A stretch of 64,000 nt of DNA from Bryobacterales bacterium (lineage in GTDB: Bacteria; Acidobacteriota; Terriglobia; Bryobacterales; Bryobacteraceae). Positions 42,468 to 52,036 of the stretch are shown here, in pieces (the first letter of the stretch is position 1; the number at the start of each line of letters is the position of its first letter). The notes beneath the pieces are model-generated. The model did not search any database. It was not told the origin of the DNA and saw nothing but the letters and a program-made list of their open reading frames with translations. Location of the stretch: positions 186,001 to 250,000 of the forward strand of contig JADJOP010000043.1 of the NCBI GenBank assembly GCA_016713735.1, in the 5' to 3' direction. A program made the position numbers and the translations under genes.

Positions 42468-44447
42468 TCATGGCGTCGCCCCCTTGGCTCCAGCGGACGG
42501 CTTGGCCTTGTCCGAGAACAGGTCAACAGCGGCGGGGAACTCCCACAGGGGCGCCGACGGGTTGGGATCGCGAATGAGCACCGGATTGACGACGAGCACC
42601 AGTTCAAGGCCCTCATCGGTGCGGTCAAACGATTTGAAGAGCCAGCCCAGTCCGGGTGTGTCCTTCAGGCCTGGCGTGCCGGTGTTGTTCTCATTCGTGC
42701 TCCGCGAGAGCAGGCCGCCGACGACCAGCGCCTGGCCGTCCTGCAAGCGGGCGCTGGTGCGCAGCGCGCGCGTTTCGAAAGCGGTGGTGAGCGGGTTGGT
42801 GCCGGTGGATTCGCGGATGCTCGCGGTGAGCTGCGAGCTGGGGGTGGCGATCTGCGGTTGCAGGTCGAGCGTGATCGAGTCGTCATCGCCCACCAGCGGC
42901 CGCACGCTGAGCTGCACGCCAAAGGGGAGGAAGGTGACCGAGTTGAAGATGCCGTTGGGGAGCGCGGCGGCGCCCCCCGCGCCGGCGACGCCGAGGATGG
43001 GCAGGAACGATTCGGGCACGGGGATCTCGCCGCCCACCTGAAAGATGGCGATCTCGCCGGAGAGCACCGAGAGCGAGGGCGAGGAGAGGCTGCGCGCCAG
43101 GCCGTTGCGTTCCAGGAACGAGAAGATGGAGTCGATGGTGAAGCGCCCGGCCGACAATTGCAGCTGGTTGGCCAGCGTGCCGCCTAAAAACGACAAAACG
43201 TTCTGAAATCCAGGGGTTCCCTGCACGCGCCCTGCCTGGCTGCCTTGCACCGCCTGCGCCCCGCCCGCCGGCAGCAGCGCGCCTTGCCGGAAGTCCGAAG
43301 CGAGCGCGGCCGAACTGGAGTTGTATTGCCGCAGCTTGGTCCGGTTCACTTCATAGAGACGGATGTCGACGCGCACTTGCGGCAGGTCGGCGACGTGGAC
43401 GAAGGAGAGAATGCGGCCATCGGCTGCTTCCACAGCTTTGGCGCGGCCGATGTTGCGGCGGATCTGATTGGTCAGCCGGCCCGCGCGATTCCCCCCTCCG
43501 CCTCCTCCGAACAGGCCGCCTCCGGCCCCGCCGCCGAAGCCCAGACTCTGCCCGCCCTGCTGGCCGGCGCCCTGATTCTGATTGTTGCCGGCCAGCGCCC
43601 CGGCCTCGTCGGCCACCACGCGGATGTCTTCCTCGCTGAGCGTACGCCCGGTGACCAACTGCGCGGCGAGCGTGAGCACACGGGTGAGTGTCACCTGATT
43701 CGCCACCGAACCTTCGAAGAGGAAAACGTCCTTGGCGTCGTCGCGCACGGTGCCGCGCAGGATGCGGCGGACCTCCACCGATTCGCCTGTCAAAGGCCGG
43801 ATGGCCGTGCGGATCCTGTCTTCAAGCAGCGCCGGCAATTCGCGCAGCCGGATGAGGTTGATCACCTTGCCGCTCGGCGCCGGGGCGACAGTTCCCACGC
43901 GGACCGTCTCCTGGCGCGGCGAGGGCTGGCCTTCGGCGGGGAGCGCTGGGGCGGTTAGCGGTTCGCCTTCGCCACGAACCAGCGGCGCGGTGGCCCCGCG
44001 GCGGCGTGTTTCTCCAGCGTCGAGGTAGCTTTTAGCCACCGATTCGGCGGCCTGGGAAAAGCTGAGGTCGGGCACGAGACCGGTGAGCACGATGGCGTCG
44101 CGGTCGGGCGCCGCCTCGGCTTCAATCGAGGGCTCAATGCGGCGGAGGGCTTCCTGGAGGATCTTCAGATCGCGCTGGACGTTGCAGAGGTATTCGCGGA
44201 TGCTGCCATCGCGGAACCACACAATGAGCGTGGTGCGGCCGGACTCCTTCCCGAGCAGGAGCAACTCACGGCTGCTCACGGGCTCGGCGGCGAGGATCTC
44301 CGGGTCGCCGACGGCCAGCCGTTGCACCTCGCCGGAAACCGGCAGGCGCACATGCTGGGAGCGGATCAGTGTCACCGGTTGCCCCATCTGCGCCGAGGCG
44401 AGAAGCGGCAACAACAAGCCGGTGAAGAGGTGGCGATTCCAGGCCAT
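42468..44447 (-). CDS. cpaC: CpaC/RcpA outer-membrane secretin of the Tad pilus
   Basis: A 659-residue exported protein with signal peptide about 1-19. The N-terminal pilus/BON part reads V-T-L-I-R-S-Q-H-V-R-L-P, V-A-V-G-D-like segment V-G-D-P-E-I-L-A-A-E-P, L-L-L-L-G-K-E-S-G-R-T-T-L-I-V-W. A Gly-rich stretch with Gln/Asn (around 300-330) forms a flexible linker. The C-terminal secretin domain has V-D-I-R-L-Y-E-V-N-R, L-S-S-P-S-L-S-V-L-S-G-E-I-A-I-F-Q-V-G-G-E-I-P-V-P and L-V-V-G-G-L-L-S-R-S, followed by L-G-W-L-F-K. It is the first gene of the Tad operon; the promoter should be in the gene-free region upstream, but no clear boxes were identified. Confidence 0.92.
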   Translation of the reverse strand: MAWNRHLFTGLLLPLLASAQMGQPVTLIRSQHVRLPVSGEVQRLAVGDPEILAAEPVSSRELLLLGKESGRTTLIVWFRDGSIREYLCNVQRDLKILQEALRRIEPSIEAEAAPDRDAIVLTGLVPDLSFSQAAESVAKSYLDAGETRRRGATAPLVRGEGEPLTAPALPAEGQPSPRQETVRVGTVAPAPSGKVINLIRLRELPALLEDRIRTAIRPLTGESVEVRRILRGTVRDDAKDVFLFEGSVANQVTLTRVLTLAAQLVTGRTLSEEDIRVVADEAGALAGNNQNQGAGQQGGQSLGFGGGAGGGLFGGGGGGNRAGRLTNQIRRNIGRAKAVEAADGRILSFVHVADLPQVRVDIRLYEVNRTKLRQYNSSSAALASDFRQGALLPAGGAQAVQGSQAGRVQGTPGFQNVLSFLGGTLANQLQLSAGRFTIDSIFSFLERNGLARSLSSPSLSVLSGEIAIFQVGGEIPVPESFLPILGVAGAGGAAALPNGIFNSVTFLPFGVQLSVRPLVGDDDSITLDLQPQIATPSSQLTASIRESTGTNPLTTAFETRALRTSARLQDGQALVVGGLLSRSTNENNTGTPGLKDTPGLGWLFKSFDRTDEGLELVLVVNPVLIRDPNPSAPLWEFPAAVDLFSDKAKPSAGAKGATP

Positions 44448-45049
44448 GGTTCAGATCCGCGACGGCTCGCGGAAGTTTTCACCCTAACTTGGGCTTCCGT
44501 CGAGCTTGAGTTTCATCCCATGAGCGGACTGAGGCATCGCATGAACGGATTGAAAGCCGAGGTGAGTGGATCGCTCTATGCGCTTCTGGCTTGCCCTGGC
44601 AGGCAGCCCAACATGGCCACGATCTGCCGGTGAGCCTCGTCTCCGATGGAGGCGTTCCCGGCCAAACGCTTAACCATGAGAGTACGGCTCAAGGCGCAAC
44701 TGCCGGGTTGCCTTGGACGCGCGCGTGGGTCATATGCAACCCGGCGTGTGGCTGGATTGGGCTGATTTCGCTCCGGACCAAAACAAGCAGTCTCATCATG
44801 CCCCGCTCCAGCGGTGTGTCAGGAACGCCTCTGTTTAGGCGGGTGAAGGTCAGGCGCGTGAAGGTCAGGCACGGTAAGGTGGGTGGACGTCGCGCGAGCG
44901 CGGGAGTGCGCTCACCAAGCGTCGCGGGCAAAGCCGTGGGGGGCAACGGGCGCCGCTGCAGGATCATGCAAGAAAAACGGTGGATCGTGCTAGCTGCCTC
45001 GGCGCGGGTCGGGAAGAATAAGTTGCGTCTCGATTTGCCCCCGCACGAC
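44448..45049. other. Gene-free divergent region between the secretin and the DUF5060 hydrolase
   Basis: About 600 bases with no supported gene. It must contain the promoters of the leftward Tad operon and the rightward hydrolase gene, but no sigma-70-like pair could be named with confidence. The only clear structure is a short tandem repeat at 44839-44881. Open frames here are short, lack recognisable motifs and are rich in Arg, as expected from random high-GC sequence. Confidence 0.6.
44839..44881. repeat. Short tandem repeat gcg(g/c)gtgaaggtcag
   Basis: Two 15-base units (44839-44853 and 44854-44868) differ at one position; a third degenerate unit (gcacggtaaggtg) follows. It lies about 170 bases before the DUF5060 gene. 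A regulator site or slippage product are both possible. Confidence 0.6.
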
Positions 45050-46603
45050 ATGAAACACACACGCTTTTTCCTTGCCCTGATTGCCTCCAGCCTGTTCACG
45101 CAGGCCCTGGCGGTGGACATTCCGCAGTATCACCGCCACGACTTCGCGTTCCAGGCGAGTGTTCCGGGCAACCCCTTCGATGTGGCGCTTTCGGCTGAAT
45201 TCACGGGTCCCACCGGCGTCCGCCTTACTGTGCCCGGCTTCTACGACGGTGATGGCACGTGGAAGATCCGCTTTGCGCCGACGGAACTGGGCCGCTGGTC
45301 GATGACTACTTCCTCAAGCGTGGCTGCGCTGCATGGCCGGAGCGAAACGACTATTAACTGCACACCGAACCGTCATGCCCAGATTCACGGCAAGCTGATG
45401 GTGGACCCGGCGCATCCCTACCATTTCCTTTATCAGGACGGCACACGCTACTTTCTGCTCGGTTATGAGGCCGACTGGCTGTGGGGCGCCGCTTCGCTGG
45501 ACCCGCAGCGCAAGCTGATGCACACGCTGATCGATCAGATGGCCACTCGCGGCTTCAATCATGTGATGGTGAACATCTTCGCCTACGACACCAGTTGGAG
45601 CCCCGGACGCAAGCATGCGTGGGACTTCGGCCCGAGCGAGATCTTCCCCTGGGAAGGAACGAACGAGAAGCCCGACCATTCGCGGCTCAATCCGAAGTTC
45701 TTTCAGATCTACGACCGCATGATGGACGCCCTGCAGGAAAAGGGCATTGTGGCTCACATCATGATCAAGGTCTACAACAAGAAGGTAAATTGGCCCGCCA
45801 AGCATAGCGCCGACGAGAAGAAGTACTTCCGATACGTCACGGCGCGCTACCAGGGCTATTCGAACGTGGTGTGGGATTTCGCCAAGGAGTCGTACAACGA
45901 GAAGGACGAGCAGTTGCAGTATGCCCTGATCGACTATGTGCGGGACCTGGACGCCTACAAGCACCTGACCACGGCGCACGACGATGACCTGTATACCTGG
46001 ACGCCGAGTCTGAACCGGAACCTCGATTTCCGCTCCGATCAACAGCACACCGACTGGGCGGAGATGATCGCCTTCGACCGCGCGATTCGCGCCTACCCGG
46101 TGGTGAATACCGAATTCGCCTATGAGCGCGGCGTGGACAAGATGCCCACCTACCGCACCGAGCACGACTGGCAGGAGCAGTTGCACCGTGCTTATCTTGT
46201 CTATCTGGCCGGCGGCTACGGCGTGTATTACTACCACAACACCGCCTGGGACGTGTTCCGGCCGGAGCCCGAAGCGCCTGGGATGAAGCCGTTCCAACTG
46301 CTGGCCGCCACGCTTTCGTCGCTTCCTTACTGGCGCATGCAGCCGATGAATGAGCTGGCCGTGGGTGGCCCTTGCCTGGCGTTGCCGGGCGATGCGTATG
46401 CGTTCTATGTGAAGGGCACGCAACTCACCGCGAACCTGAGCGCGTTGGAGAATCCCTCGACGGCGACCGCGGAGTGGGTGAACACATGGAGCGGTGAGCG
46501 GGCGCCGGCGCAGTTGAGCGGAGCGCAGATCACGCGATTGAAGAAGCCGGAGTCGTTCCAGGCGGCGCCCGCGTTGTTGATTGTGAAGAGCGGAGCGCGC
46601 TGA
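45050..46603 (+). CDS. DUF5060 / apiosidase-like (DUF4038-type) glycoside hydrolase, copy 1
   Basis: A 517-residue secreted protein with signal peptide M-K-H-T-R-F-F-L-A-L-I-A-S. Residues of about 25-110 form a DUF5060 beta-sandwich (V-P-G-N-P-F-D-V-A-L-S-A-E-F-T-G-P ... V-P-G-F-Y-D-G-D-G-T-W-K-I-R-F-A-P). A TIM barrel follows with Y-F-L-L-G-Y-E-A-D-W-L-W-G, V-N-I-F-A-Y-D-T-S-W and two candidate catalytic acids: Glu280 in V-V-W-D-F-A-K-E-S and Glu355 in V-V-N-T-E-F-A-Y-E. This plan matches DUF5060-DUF4038/apiosidase-like glycosidases acting on plant or microbial polysaccharides. No ribosome-binding site is visible. The paralog at 54042 matches it over the full length. Confidence 0.85.
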   Translation: MKHTRFFLALIASSLFTQALAVDIPQYHRHDFAFQASVPGNPFDVALSAEFTGPTGVRLTVPGFYDGDGTWKIRFAPTELGRWSMTTSSSVAALHGRSETTINCTPNRHAQIHGKLMVDPAHPYHFLYQDGTRYFLLGYEADWLWGAASLDPQRKLMHTLIDQMATRGFNHVMVNIFAYDTSWSPGRKHAWDFGPSEIFPWEGTNEKPDHSRLNPKFFQIYDRMMDALQEKGIVAHIMIKVYNKKVNWPAKHSADEKKYFRYVTARYQGYSNVVWDFAKESYNEKDEQLQYALIDYVRDLDAYKHLTTAHDDDLYTWTPSLNRNLDFRSDQQHTDWAEMIAFDRAIRAYPVVNTEFAYERGVDKMPTYRTEHDWQEQLHRAYLVYLAGGYGVYYYHNTAWDVFRPEPEAPGMKPFQLLAATLSSLPYWRMQPMNELAVGGPCLALPGDAYAFYVKGTQLTANLSALENPSTATAEWVNTWSGERAPAQLSGAQITRLKKPESFQAAPALLIVKSGAR

Positions 46604-46610
46604 GGAGCGG

Positions 46611-47366
46611 CTACTCTGGCGGGCCGAACACACGGCATCCGGTTTCGCTGAGGATGTTCCGTTTGTCGGCGTCGCTGATGGGGAGTTGCATGATTTTCGA
46701 CAGCTCGATGTTGAGGTTTTCGGGCAGGTCGGAGCCGATCATGAGGCGGGAACTGGGGATGCGCTGCAGGACCTCGAGCACATGGTGGGGCATGAGGCTC
46801 GACAGTTCGAGGTAGAAGTTTTCGAACAGCGTCGCGGCGACGATGGCTTCGCCCAGGAAGATGCCGCCGCCGCCGCAATGTGCGAGGACGAAGTTCAGTT
46901 CGGGGTAGCGCCGGGCGGCCAGCAGGAACATGGAAGGCAGAGAGAAGGGGATGCCCGTGCCGGTGTGGACGATGAGCGCCATGCGGTTTTCGATGGCCGT
47001 TTCAAAGAGGAACGAACTGCTCTCCAGTAGCGGGTTGAGGGCCTGATACTGCGGCTGGAATTTGAGAGCGCGGAAGCCATGCTGCTCGCGGCAGCGGCGG
47101 ACCTCGTCGCGGTACTCGGCTTCGGGCACGAACGGATGCAAACAGGCGGCGCCGACGAAGCGGCCGGGATAGTCGCGGAGGGCGGCGCCGATCTCGTCAT
47201 GCTCGCGGCGGTAGTCGTCGACAACGGGAAAGGGAATGGCCACGGCGCGATCGACGCCGAAGCGGTCCATCGATTTGATGATCTCCGCGGCGTGGTGACG
47301 GCGGCCGCTGTGGCGAGCGGTGCCGATGTGCACGTGAGTATCGAACAGCCGGTAACCGTCTTTCAT
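46611..47366 (-). CDS. Amidohydrolase family (amidohydrolase_2) metal-dependent hydrolase
   Basis: A 251-residue cytoplasmic TIM-barrel enzyme. The metal-binding H-x-H motif is D-T-H-V-H-I-G (His11, His13). Further signature parts are A-L-K-F-Q-P-Q-Y, I-V-H-T-G-T-G, F-V-L-A-H-C-G-G-G-G and I-G-S-D-L-P-E-N, in the order seen in PF04909 proteins, which hydrolyse lactones, decarboxylate or act on cyclic substrates. It lies 47 bases after the cellulase-like gene and ends the GntR-linked leftward operon. A lactonase-like step in sugar-acid metabolism would fit the neighbours, but this is inference. Confidence 0.88.
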   Translation of the reverse strand: MKDGYRLFDTHVHIGTARHSGRRHHAAEIIKSMDRFGVDRAVAIPFPVVDDYRREHDEIGAALRDYPGRFVGAACLHPFVPEAEYRDEVRRCREQHGFRALKFQPQYQALNPLLESSSFLFETAIENRMALIVHTGTGIPFSLPSMFLLAARRYPELNFVLAHCGGGGIFLGEAIVAATLFENFYLELSSLMPHHVLEVLQRIPSSRLMIGSDLPENLNIELSKIMQLPISDADKRNILSETGCRVFGPPE

Positions 47367-47413
47367 AGGGCACTCCTCTCACGGCCGCCGGAAGCGGCGG
47401 GGCGTGCAGATCC

Positions 47414-48493
47414 TCAAGCGCCGGTGATGGCGCGCAGAAGTTGAAAGAAGCCTCGCTTGCGCTCGGTGTTGAGGCCCCAGTTCACGGGCGGGCACTGGTA
47501 GCCATCCGAGTAGTCGCTGGCGCCGGGATCGAAGTAGCCCCAGGAGGCGTATTCAGAGAGGGCGGCGAGGAAGTTGTTCTCCGGCTTGTCGAAGTCGAAG
47601 TGGTCATCCTCGTTGAACAGGATGGGCATGGGACGGTAGCCCTCGACGGCGCGGGTTTCGCGCACCATTTGGGCGATGCGTTTGGGGTCCTTCACGCCGT
47701 TGCCGTGGACGAGGAGGAAATCAGAGCTCTTGACGACATTGGGGAGGGGAATCGCGTTGCCGCCGTAAGAAGTGCCGGTGAGTAGCCTGCGGCCCTTGCG
47801 GTTCATGCCCTTCACGGCGTCGATGAGTTCGTGGATGCGCGCCGGCTTGAGGATCTCGTGGTCGTAGGCGCGGACGTTGGTTTCGTTGTTCACCTCGACG
47901 AGGACGTTGCGGTAGTCGCGGTCGAGCAGCCAGTTGGTGGCGTTCTCCACCGCGCGGCGGACGGCGGCTTCGTCGTTGACGCGCTGGTCCTGGCCGAAGT
48001 AGAAGTAGCCGACGATGGCGACCATGCCGAGCTGGCCGGCGCGGTCGAGGATGCGCTCCAGGCGCTTCATGAAGTCGGGGTAGAGCGAACCATCGGGGGC
48101 GATGCCGGAGGTGTCCCAGGGCTGGCTCTTCGAATAGCCTTCGGGGCTGCCGCCCTGGAGGTTGATGGTGAAGGCGAGCAGGCCGTGTTTCCTCCACTCG
48201 GGCATGGCGGCTATGAACTCGCGCGTGTTGCGCTCGGGATCCCATTTCTTCGTGTCGGGGTAAGCCCATTTGGTGCGCGTTGCCGGGTTGCGATCATCGA
48301 AGATGCCCTGCACCATGCGCGAGTTCATGAGCAGGCCTTCCACTTTGCGGCCCTGGTAGGTGCGCCCTTTGTAAGTGGGCTGGCCGTTGAGGAAGAACAT
48401 GTCGCCGCGAATGGAGACTTCGGTTTTGCGCGCGGCCGCCGGAAGGAAGGCCGGGGCCGCGGCGGTGGCGAGAAGGGAACGTCGGGTGAGCAT
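47414..48493 (-). CDS. Exported cellulase/GH5-like glycoside hydrolase
   Basis: A 359-residue protein with a twin-arginine-type signal (T-R-R-S-L-L-A-T-A-A-A). The barrel shows the clan GH-A pattern: the acid/base in V-E-V-N-N-E-T-N (Asn203-Glu204) after strand 4 and the nucleophile in I-L-F-N-E-D-D (Glu295) after strand 7, with an aromatic-rich L-V-H-G-N-G between. M-F-F-L-N-G-Q-P-T-Y-K-G near the start is the usual opening strand of such enzymes. Its start codon shares one base with the stop of the TonB receptor (TAATG), so translation is coupled. The enzyme probably cleaves the oligosaccharide imported by that receptor. Confidence 0.8.
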   Translation of the reverse strand: MLTRRSLLATAAAPAFLPAAARKTEVSIRGDMFFLNGQPTYKGRTYQGRKVEGLLMNSRMVQGIFDDRNPATRTKWAYPDTKKWDPERNTREFIAAMPEWRKHGLLAFTINLQGGSPEGYSKSQPWDTSGIAPDGSLYPDFMKRLERILDRAGQLGMVAIVGYFYFGQDQRVNDEAAVRRAVENATNWLLDRDYRNVLVEVNNETNVRAYDHEILKPARIHELIDAVKGMNRKGRRLLTGTSYGGNAIPLPNVVKSSDFLLVHGNGVKDPKRIAQMVRETRAVEGYRPMPILFNEDDHFDFDKPENNFLAALSEYASWGYFDPGASDYSDGYQCPPVNWGLNTERKRGFFQLLRAITGA

Positions 48494-51400
48494 TAGAATT
48501 TGAAGCTCAGGGCGAATTGGATGACGCGCGGGGAGCGGGCGCTGGTGACCTGGCCGAGGCGCGTATTCACCTGGTTGCCGGCGGCATCAAAGCGCGCCGT
48601 GGAATCGGCCCCGGCGAACTGGGTGTGATTGAACATGTTGTAGAACTCGCTGCGGAACTGGATGACGCGCGATTCGGAGAACACGGGGAAGTTCTTGAAC
48701 ACGGAGATGTCCCAGGAGTTGATGCCGGGGCCGCGGTAGACGTCTTTGGGCGCGTTGCCGAGATCGCCGCGGGCGGGCCGCGAGAACACAGTGGGGTCAA
48801 ACCAGCGGGCAAAACCGCGTGCGTCGCGGGCGAGGACGGCGCTGTCGCGGATGTTGACGCGGTTGCCATCGCCGCCGCCGGTGAGGTCGGCGTTGTCGAC
48901 CAGGGTAAAGCCGACGCCCGTGGGGAAGCCGCTGGCCATGGAGCCGAAGCCGGCCACCTGCCAGCCGTCAAGCACGGCCTTGGCGGCGCGATTGGGGAGG
49001 TAGGTGCTGACCTTGGGCACGTCGTAGGTGAAGTTGATGACCAGGATGTGCGTCTGGTCATAGCCTGCCTTGCCGTAGAGAAACTCGCGCGCGCTGCGGA
49101 AGACGGGCATGTTGGCGGGGCCGTCGGAGTAGTTCATGGCCTTGGAGTAGGTCCAGGCGCCGCCGAATTGCAGGCCGCGGCTGAAGCGCCGTGTCACGGT
49201 GGTTTGCAGTGAGTTGTAGTTGGAGAGGCCTGAGTTTTCCAAGGTGCTGATGGCCTGGTAGCCGGCATAAGGTGACAGGAAGGTGTCCGGCAACGGACGT
49301 CCCGGCGAGGTCGGGTCCTGCGCCCAGCTCTGGAAGCGCGTGCCATAGGGCAACGTGTTGAGATTGCGGTTCTGCAGCAGATTTTTCCCGGTGTTGCCGA
49401 CGAAGGCGACGCTGAGGACCGTGTCGAAGCCGATGTTTTGCTGGATGTTGAGCGAGAAGTTATAGACGCTGGCCGGCTTGTAGTTCAGCTCAAACGACCT
49501 CACCGTGCCAGGCGGGAAGAGAAAGCCTGTCGATGAGCCGCCGCTGCCGCCAAACACGTTCTGGATGGAATCGTAGTAGATGTTCGGCTGCAAGACGATG
49601 GGGGGGACCGCGTTGACCTGGCTGTTGGCGTAGGCGGAGTTGATCTGCGTTTGGCGGGTGATGCCGAAGCCGCCGCGGATCGCCGTCTTGCCGTCGCCGA
49701 ACACGTCGTAGGAGAAGCCAAAGCGAGGGCCGGGCTGGAGCCCCGGACGGTTTTGCCAGCCGGGAGGCACGCTGGTGTCATTGCCCAGCACCATGCCGTT
49801 GTAGGGGTCGCCGACGCCGGGAACGAGTGCGCCGATGAGGACGGCGGGGACCAATTCGCCTGTCACCGGATTCTGCCCCACACGCCGTCCGCCGCTGATG
49901 GTGGGACGGAAGAGTTGGACGGTCTTGGACTGGTCGAAGCGCTCCTTGACCCAGGCCGCGCCCTCCTGGCCTGGTTGGAGGCGCCACGGGCTGAAGGCCG
50001 ACATGCGCAGACCGAATTCCAGCGTCAGACGCCGAGACACTTTCCAACTGTCCTGAGCGAAGAACTCAAACAGGAAATTCTGGCCGCCGCGGAAGTTGCG
50101 CTTCGATGATTCCGAGTAGGAACGGAAGTTGCCCAATACCGCGTTGGAAAACGCAAAGCCCGAATCGAGAGGATTGTTGGCGTCGGCGTTAAAGGCGAAG
50201 CAGCCCGTGAAGCAGGCTCCAGCGATACCTTCATCGCTGATGTTGAACTCGTAATACATGCCCGCCTTGAAGTTGTGCTTCCCTCGGGACCAGGTGGTGT
50301 TGTTGCCAAACGTCCAGCGCGTGTCGCCGGCTTTGATCGGCCAGCGGTTGTCGTAACCGATGGTGGGCGCGCCCACGACGCCTCCAAAGGACATGACGGG
50401 CAGGTAGTTGTCCGGATTGGCTCCAGGGAATAGCTGTCGCAAGCTTCCCAATCCACGGGCCGATTTCAGAACCGGCGCGGCCTCTTCAGCCGATGGCTTT
50501 GGCGTGCCTTCGCCCATGACGCGGCCGGCGAAGACGAACTCGTTGAGCAGGGTCGGCGTGAGCGTGCGCGTGTAGTTGAGCACAATGCTCTTCTCGGTTT
50601 TGGCGTATGCGTTATAGAAGTGGTCCCAGTTGGAATTCCATCCGGCGATGGCGGTGTAGCCCTTGGAATTCTGAATCCAGTCGCGGTAGCGGCCGCTCAG
50701 GCGGTCCTTTTCGGTGACGTTGTAGTCCACCTTCAACTGGTCGAGACGCTTGGGCAATTCGCGGATGTCCTGGTGCTGATAGTTATAGTTGCCGCGGCTG
50801 ATGTTTCGATCGAGAAAGTTCGGCTGGGGAAAGATGTTCAACATTGCCTGGCCGAGCGGGTTGAGACGGTTGTTCGGAATGAGATTGCCGGCAAAGGGCT
50901 GGCCGTTCGTGGGGTCGCGGACGACAATGAGCGAGTTGTTCGGGTTTACGGTTTGCGAAAAGTTGCCCTGGCGTTCCAGGCTCGTGGGCATGGTCACCTG
51001 GCGGATGCCCTGCGGTTCGCGGGCCAGCCACTGTTCGTGGGCATAGAAGAAGAAGAGTTTCTCGCGGTTCTTGTTGAACAGCTTGGGGATCATCAGCGGG
51101 CCGCCGAACGTGCCGGTGAAGGTGTTGTAGCGATACACGGGCTTTCTAAGGCCGTTCAGATTGTTGAAGAAATTGTTGGCGTTGAACATCTCGTGGCGTT
51201 TGAACCACGACGCCGTGCCGTGGTAGTCGCGGCTGCCCGACTTGGAGATGATGGACACCTGCGCGCCGGCATTGCGGCCATACTCCGCCTGGTAGTTGTT
51301 CACCAGCACCTTCACCTCTTCCACCGCATCCATGCTCACCGCCGTGATGTTGACGTTCACGTTGTCTCCATCGCTGCCCACCAGGCCGTCCACCGACACC

Positions 51401-51960
51401 GTGCTGTCGGTGTTGCGCAAGCCGCCGATGTTGGGCGCCGAGGAGCCGATTTCGCTGCCCAGCGAATTCGGATCGCTGTTCTGCGAGACGCCGGGCATCA
51501 ACCGCAGCAGGGAGAGCACGTCGCGGCCGCGCGTGAGCATGGTGCTCATCTGCTTGGACTCGAGCATCGAGGAGTTTTCCGCGCTGGCCGTTTGCACCAC
51601 GGCGCGGCTTGCGGTGACGCTCACCACCTCTGTCGTGCTGCCCAGTTGCAGTGTGATGGTGCCCGCCGGCAAGTATTCGTTTGAGGCAACGACGAGGCCC
51701 TTGCGCTCGACGGTTTGAAAGCCCTGCATGCTGATCTTCAGCGTGTAAGTGCCGGCTGGGATGCCCGGCAAGGTGAAGTTGCCGTTGTCGGCCGAGAGCG
51801 TCTTGCGCGTATCGCCCGTCAGTTCACTAGTAAGAACGATTTCCGCGCCCAGCACGCTGGCGCCGCTGGAATCAACGATGACGCCGACGAGGGTTCCGGT
51901 ATTCAACTGCGCCAGCAGCGCGGCGCAAAGCAAAAGCGAGAGCAGACTGAGCTTCCTCAT
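48493..51960 (-). CDS. TonB-dependent receptor, Oar-like, GntR-linked
   Basis: A 1155-residue outer-membrane protein. ATG at 51960 begins the signal peptide M-R-K-L-S-L-L-S-L-L-L-C; a TTG two codons upstream is possible and no Shine-Dalgarno sequence precedes either. The carboxypeptidase-regulatory domain is at about 20-105, the plug has R-G-R-D-V-L-S-L-L-R-L-M-P-G-V in place of the common L-P-x-N-G-R-N, and the barrel ends with F-A-L-S-F-K-F. An A-C-F-T-G-C-F segment could form a disulfide in an extracellular loop. It is the first gene of the leftward operon receptor - hydrolase - amidohydrolase, divergent from the GntR/FCD gene. Confidence 0.92.
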   Translation of the reverse strand: MRKLSLLSLLLCAALLAQLNTGTLVGVIVDSSGASVLGAEIVLTSELTGDTRKTLSADNGNFTLPGIPAGTYTLKISMQGFQTVERKGLVVASNEYLPAGTITLQLGSTTEVVSVTASRAVVQTASAENSSMLESKQMSTMLTRGRDVLSLLRLMPGVSQNSDPNSLGSEIGSSAPNIGGLRNTDSTVSVDGLVGSDGDNVNVNITAVSMDAVEEVKVLVNNYQAEYGRNAGAQVSIISKSGSRDYHGTASWFKRHEMFNANNFFNNLNGLRKPVYRYNTFTGTFGGPLMIPKLFNKNREKLFFFYAHEQWLAREPQGIRQVTMPTSLERQGNFSQTVNPNNSLIVVRDPTNGQPFAGNLIPNNRLNPLGQAMLNIFPQPNFLDRNISRGNYNYQHQDIRELPKRLDQLKVDYNVTEKDRLSGRYRDWIQNSKGYTAIAGWNSNWDHFYNAYAKTEKSIVLNYTRTLTPTLLNEFVFAGRVMGEGTPKPSAEEAAPVLKSARGLGSLRQLFPGANPDNYLPVMSFGGVVGAPTIGYDNRWPIKAGDTRWTFGNNTTWSRGKHNFKAGMYYEFNISDEGIAGACFTGCFAFNADANNPLDSGFAFSNAVLGNFRSYSESSKRNFRGGQNFLFEFFAQDSWKVSRRLTLEFGLRMSAFSPWRLQPGQEGAAWVKERFDQSKTVQLFRPTISGGRRVGQNPVTGELVPAVLIGALVPGVGDPYNGMVLGNDTSVPPGWQNRPGLQPGPRFGFSYDVFGDGKTAIRGGFGITRQTQINSAYANSQVNAVPPIVLQPNIYYDSIQNVFGGSGGSSTGFLFPPGTVRSFELNYKPASVYNFSLNIQQNIGFDTVLSVAFVGNTGKNLLQNRNLNTLPYGTRFQSWAQDPTSPGRPLPDTFLSPYAGYQAISTLENSGLSNYNSLQTTVTRRFSRGLQFGGAWTYSKAMNYSDGPANMPVFRSAREFLYGKAGYDQTHILVINFTYDVPKVSTYLPNRAAKAVLDGWQVAGFGSMASGFPTGVGFTLVDNADLTGGGDGNRVNIRDSAVLARDARGFARWFDPTVFSRPARGDLGNAPKDVYRGPGINSWDISVFKNFPVFSESRVIQFRSEFYNMFNHTQFAGADSTARFDAAGNQVNTRLGQVTSARSPRVIQFALSFKF

Positions 51961-51970
51961 GTGCAATGGA

Positions 51971-51999
51971 TATAATATATAAAGTTGGCGCTTGTCAAG
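51971..51999 (-). promoter_or_regulatory. Promoter of the receptor operon with AT-rich -10 and palindromic -35 region
   Basis: On the minus strand TTGACA (51999-51994) is followed after 17-18 bases by TTATAT/TATATC in the only AT-rich island of the neighbourhood (51970-51984). The -35 lies inside the small palindrome cttgtcaag (51992-52000), a candidate site for the divergently encoded GntR/FCD regulator. Confidence 0.55.
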
Positions 52000-52036
52000 C
52001 AGGAGCCTGGTTTGCGGGTGTTAACATGCAAAAGAG

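Noticed and set aside
47380..47402. Inverted repeat gccgc/gcggc between two operon genes as a terminator
   Set aside because: The stem is only about five bases and has no T-run in the direction of transcription.
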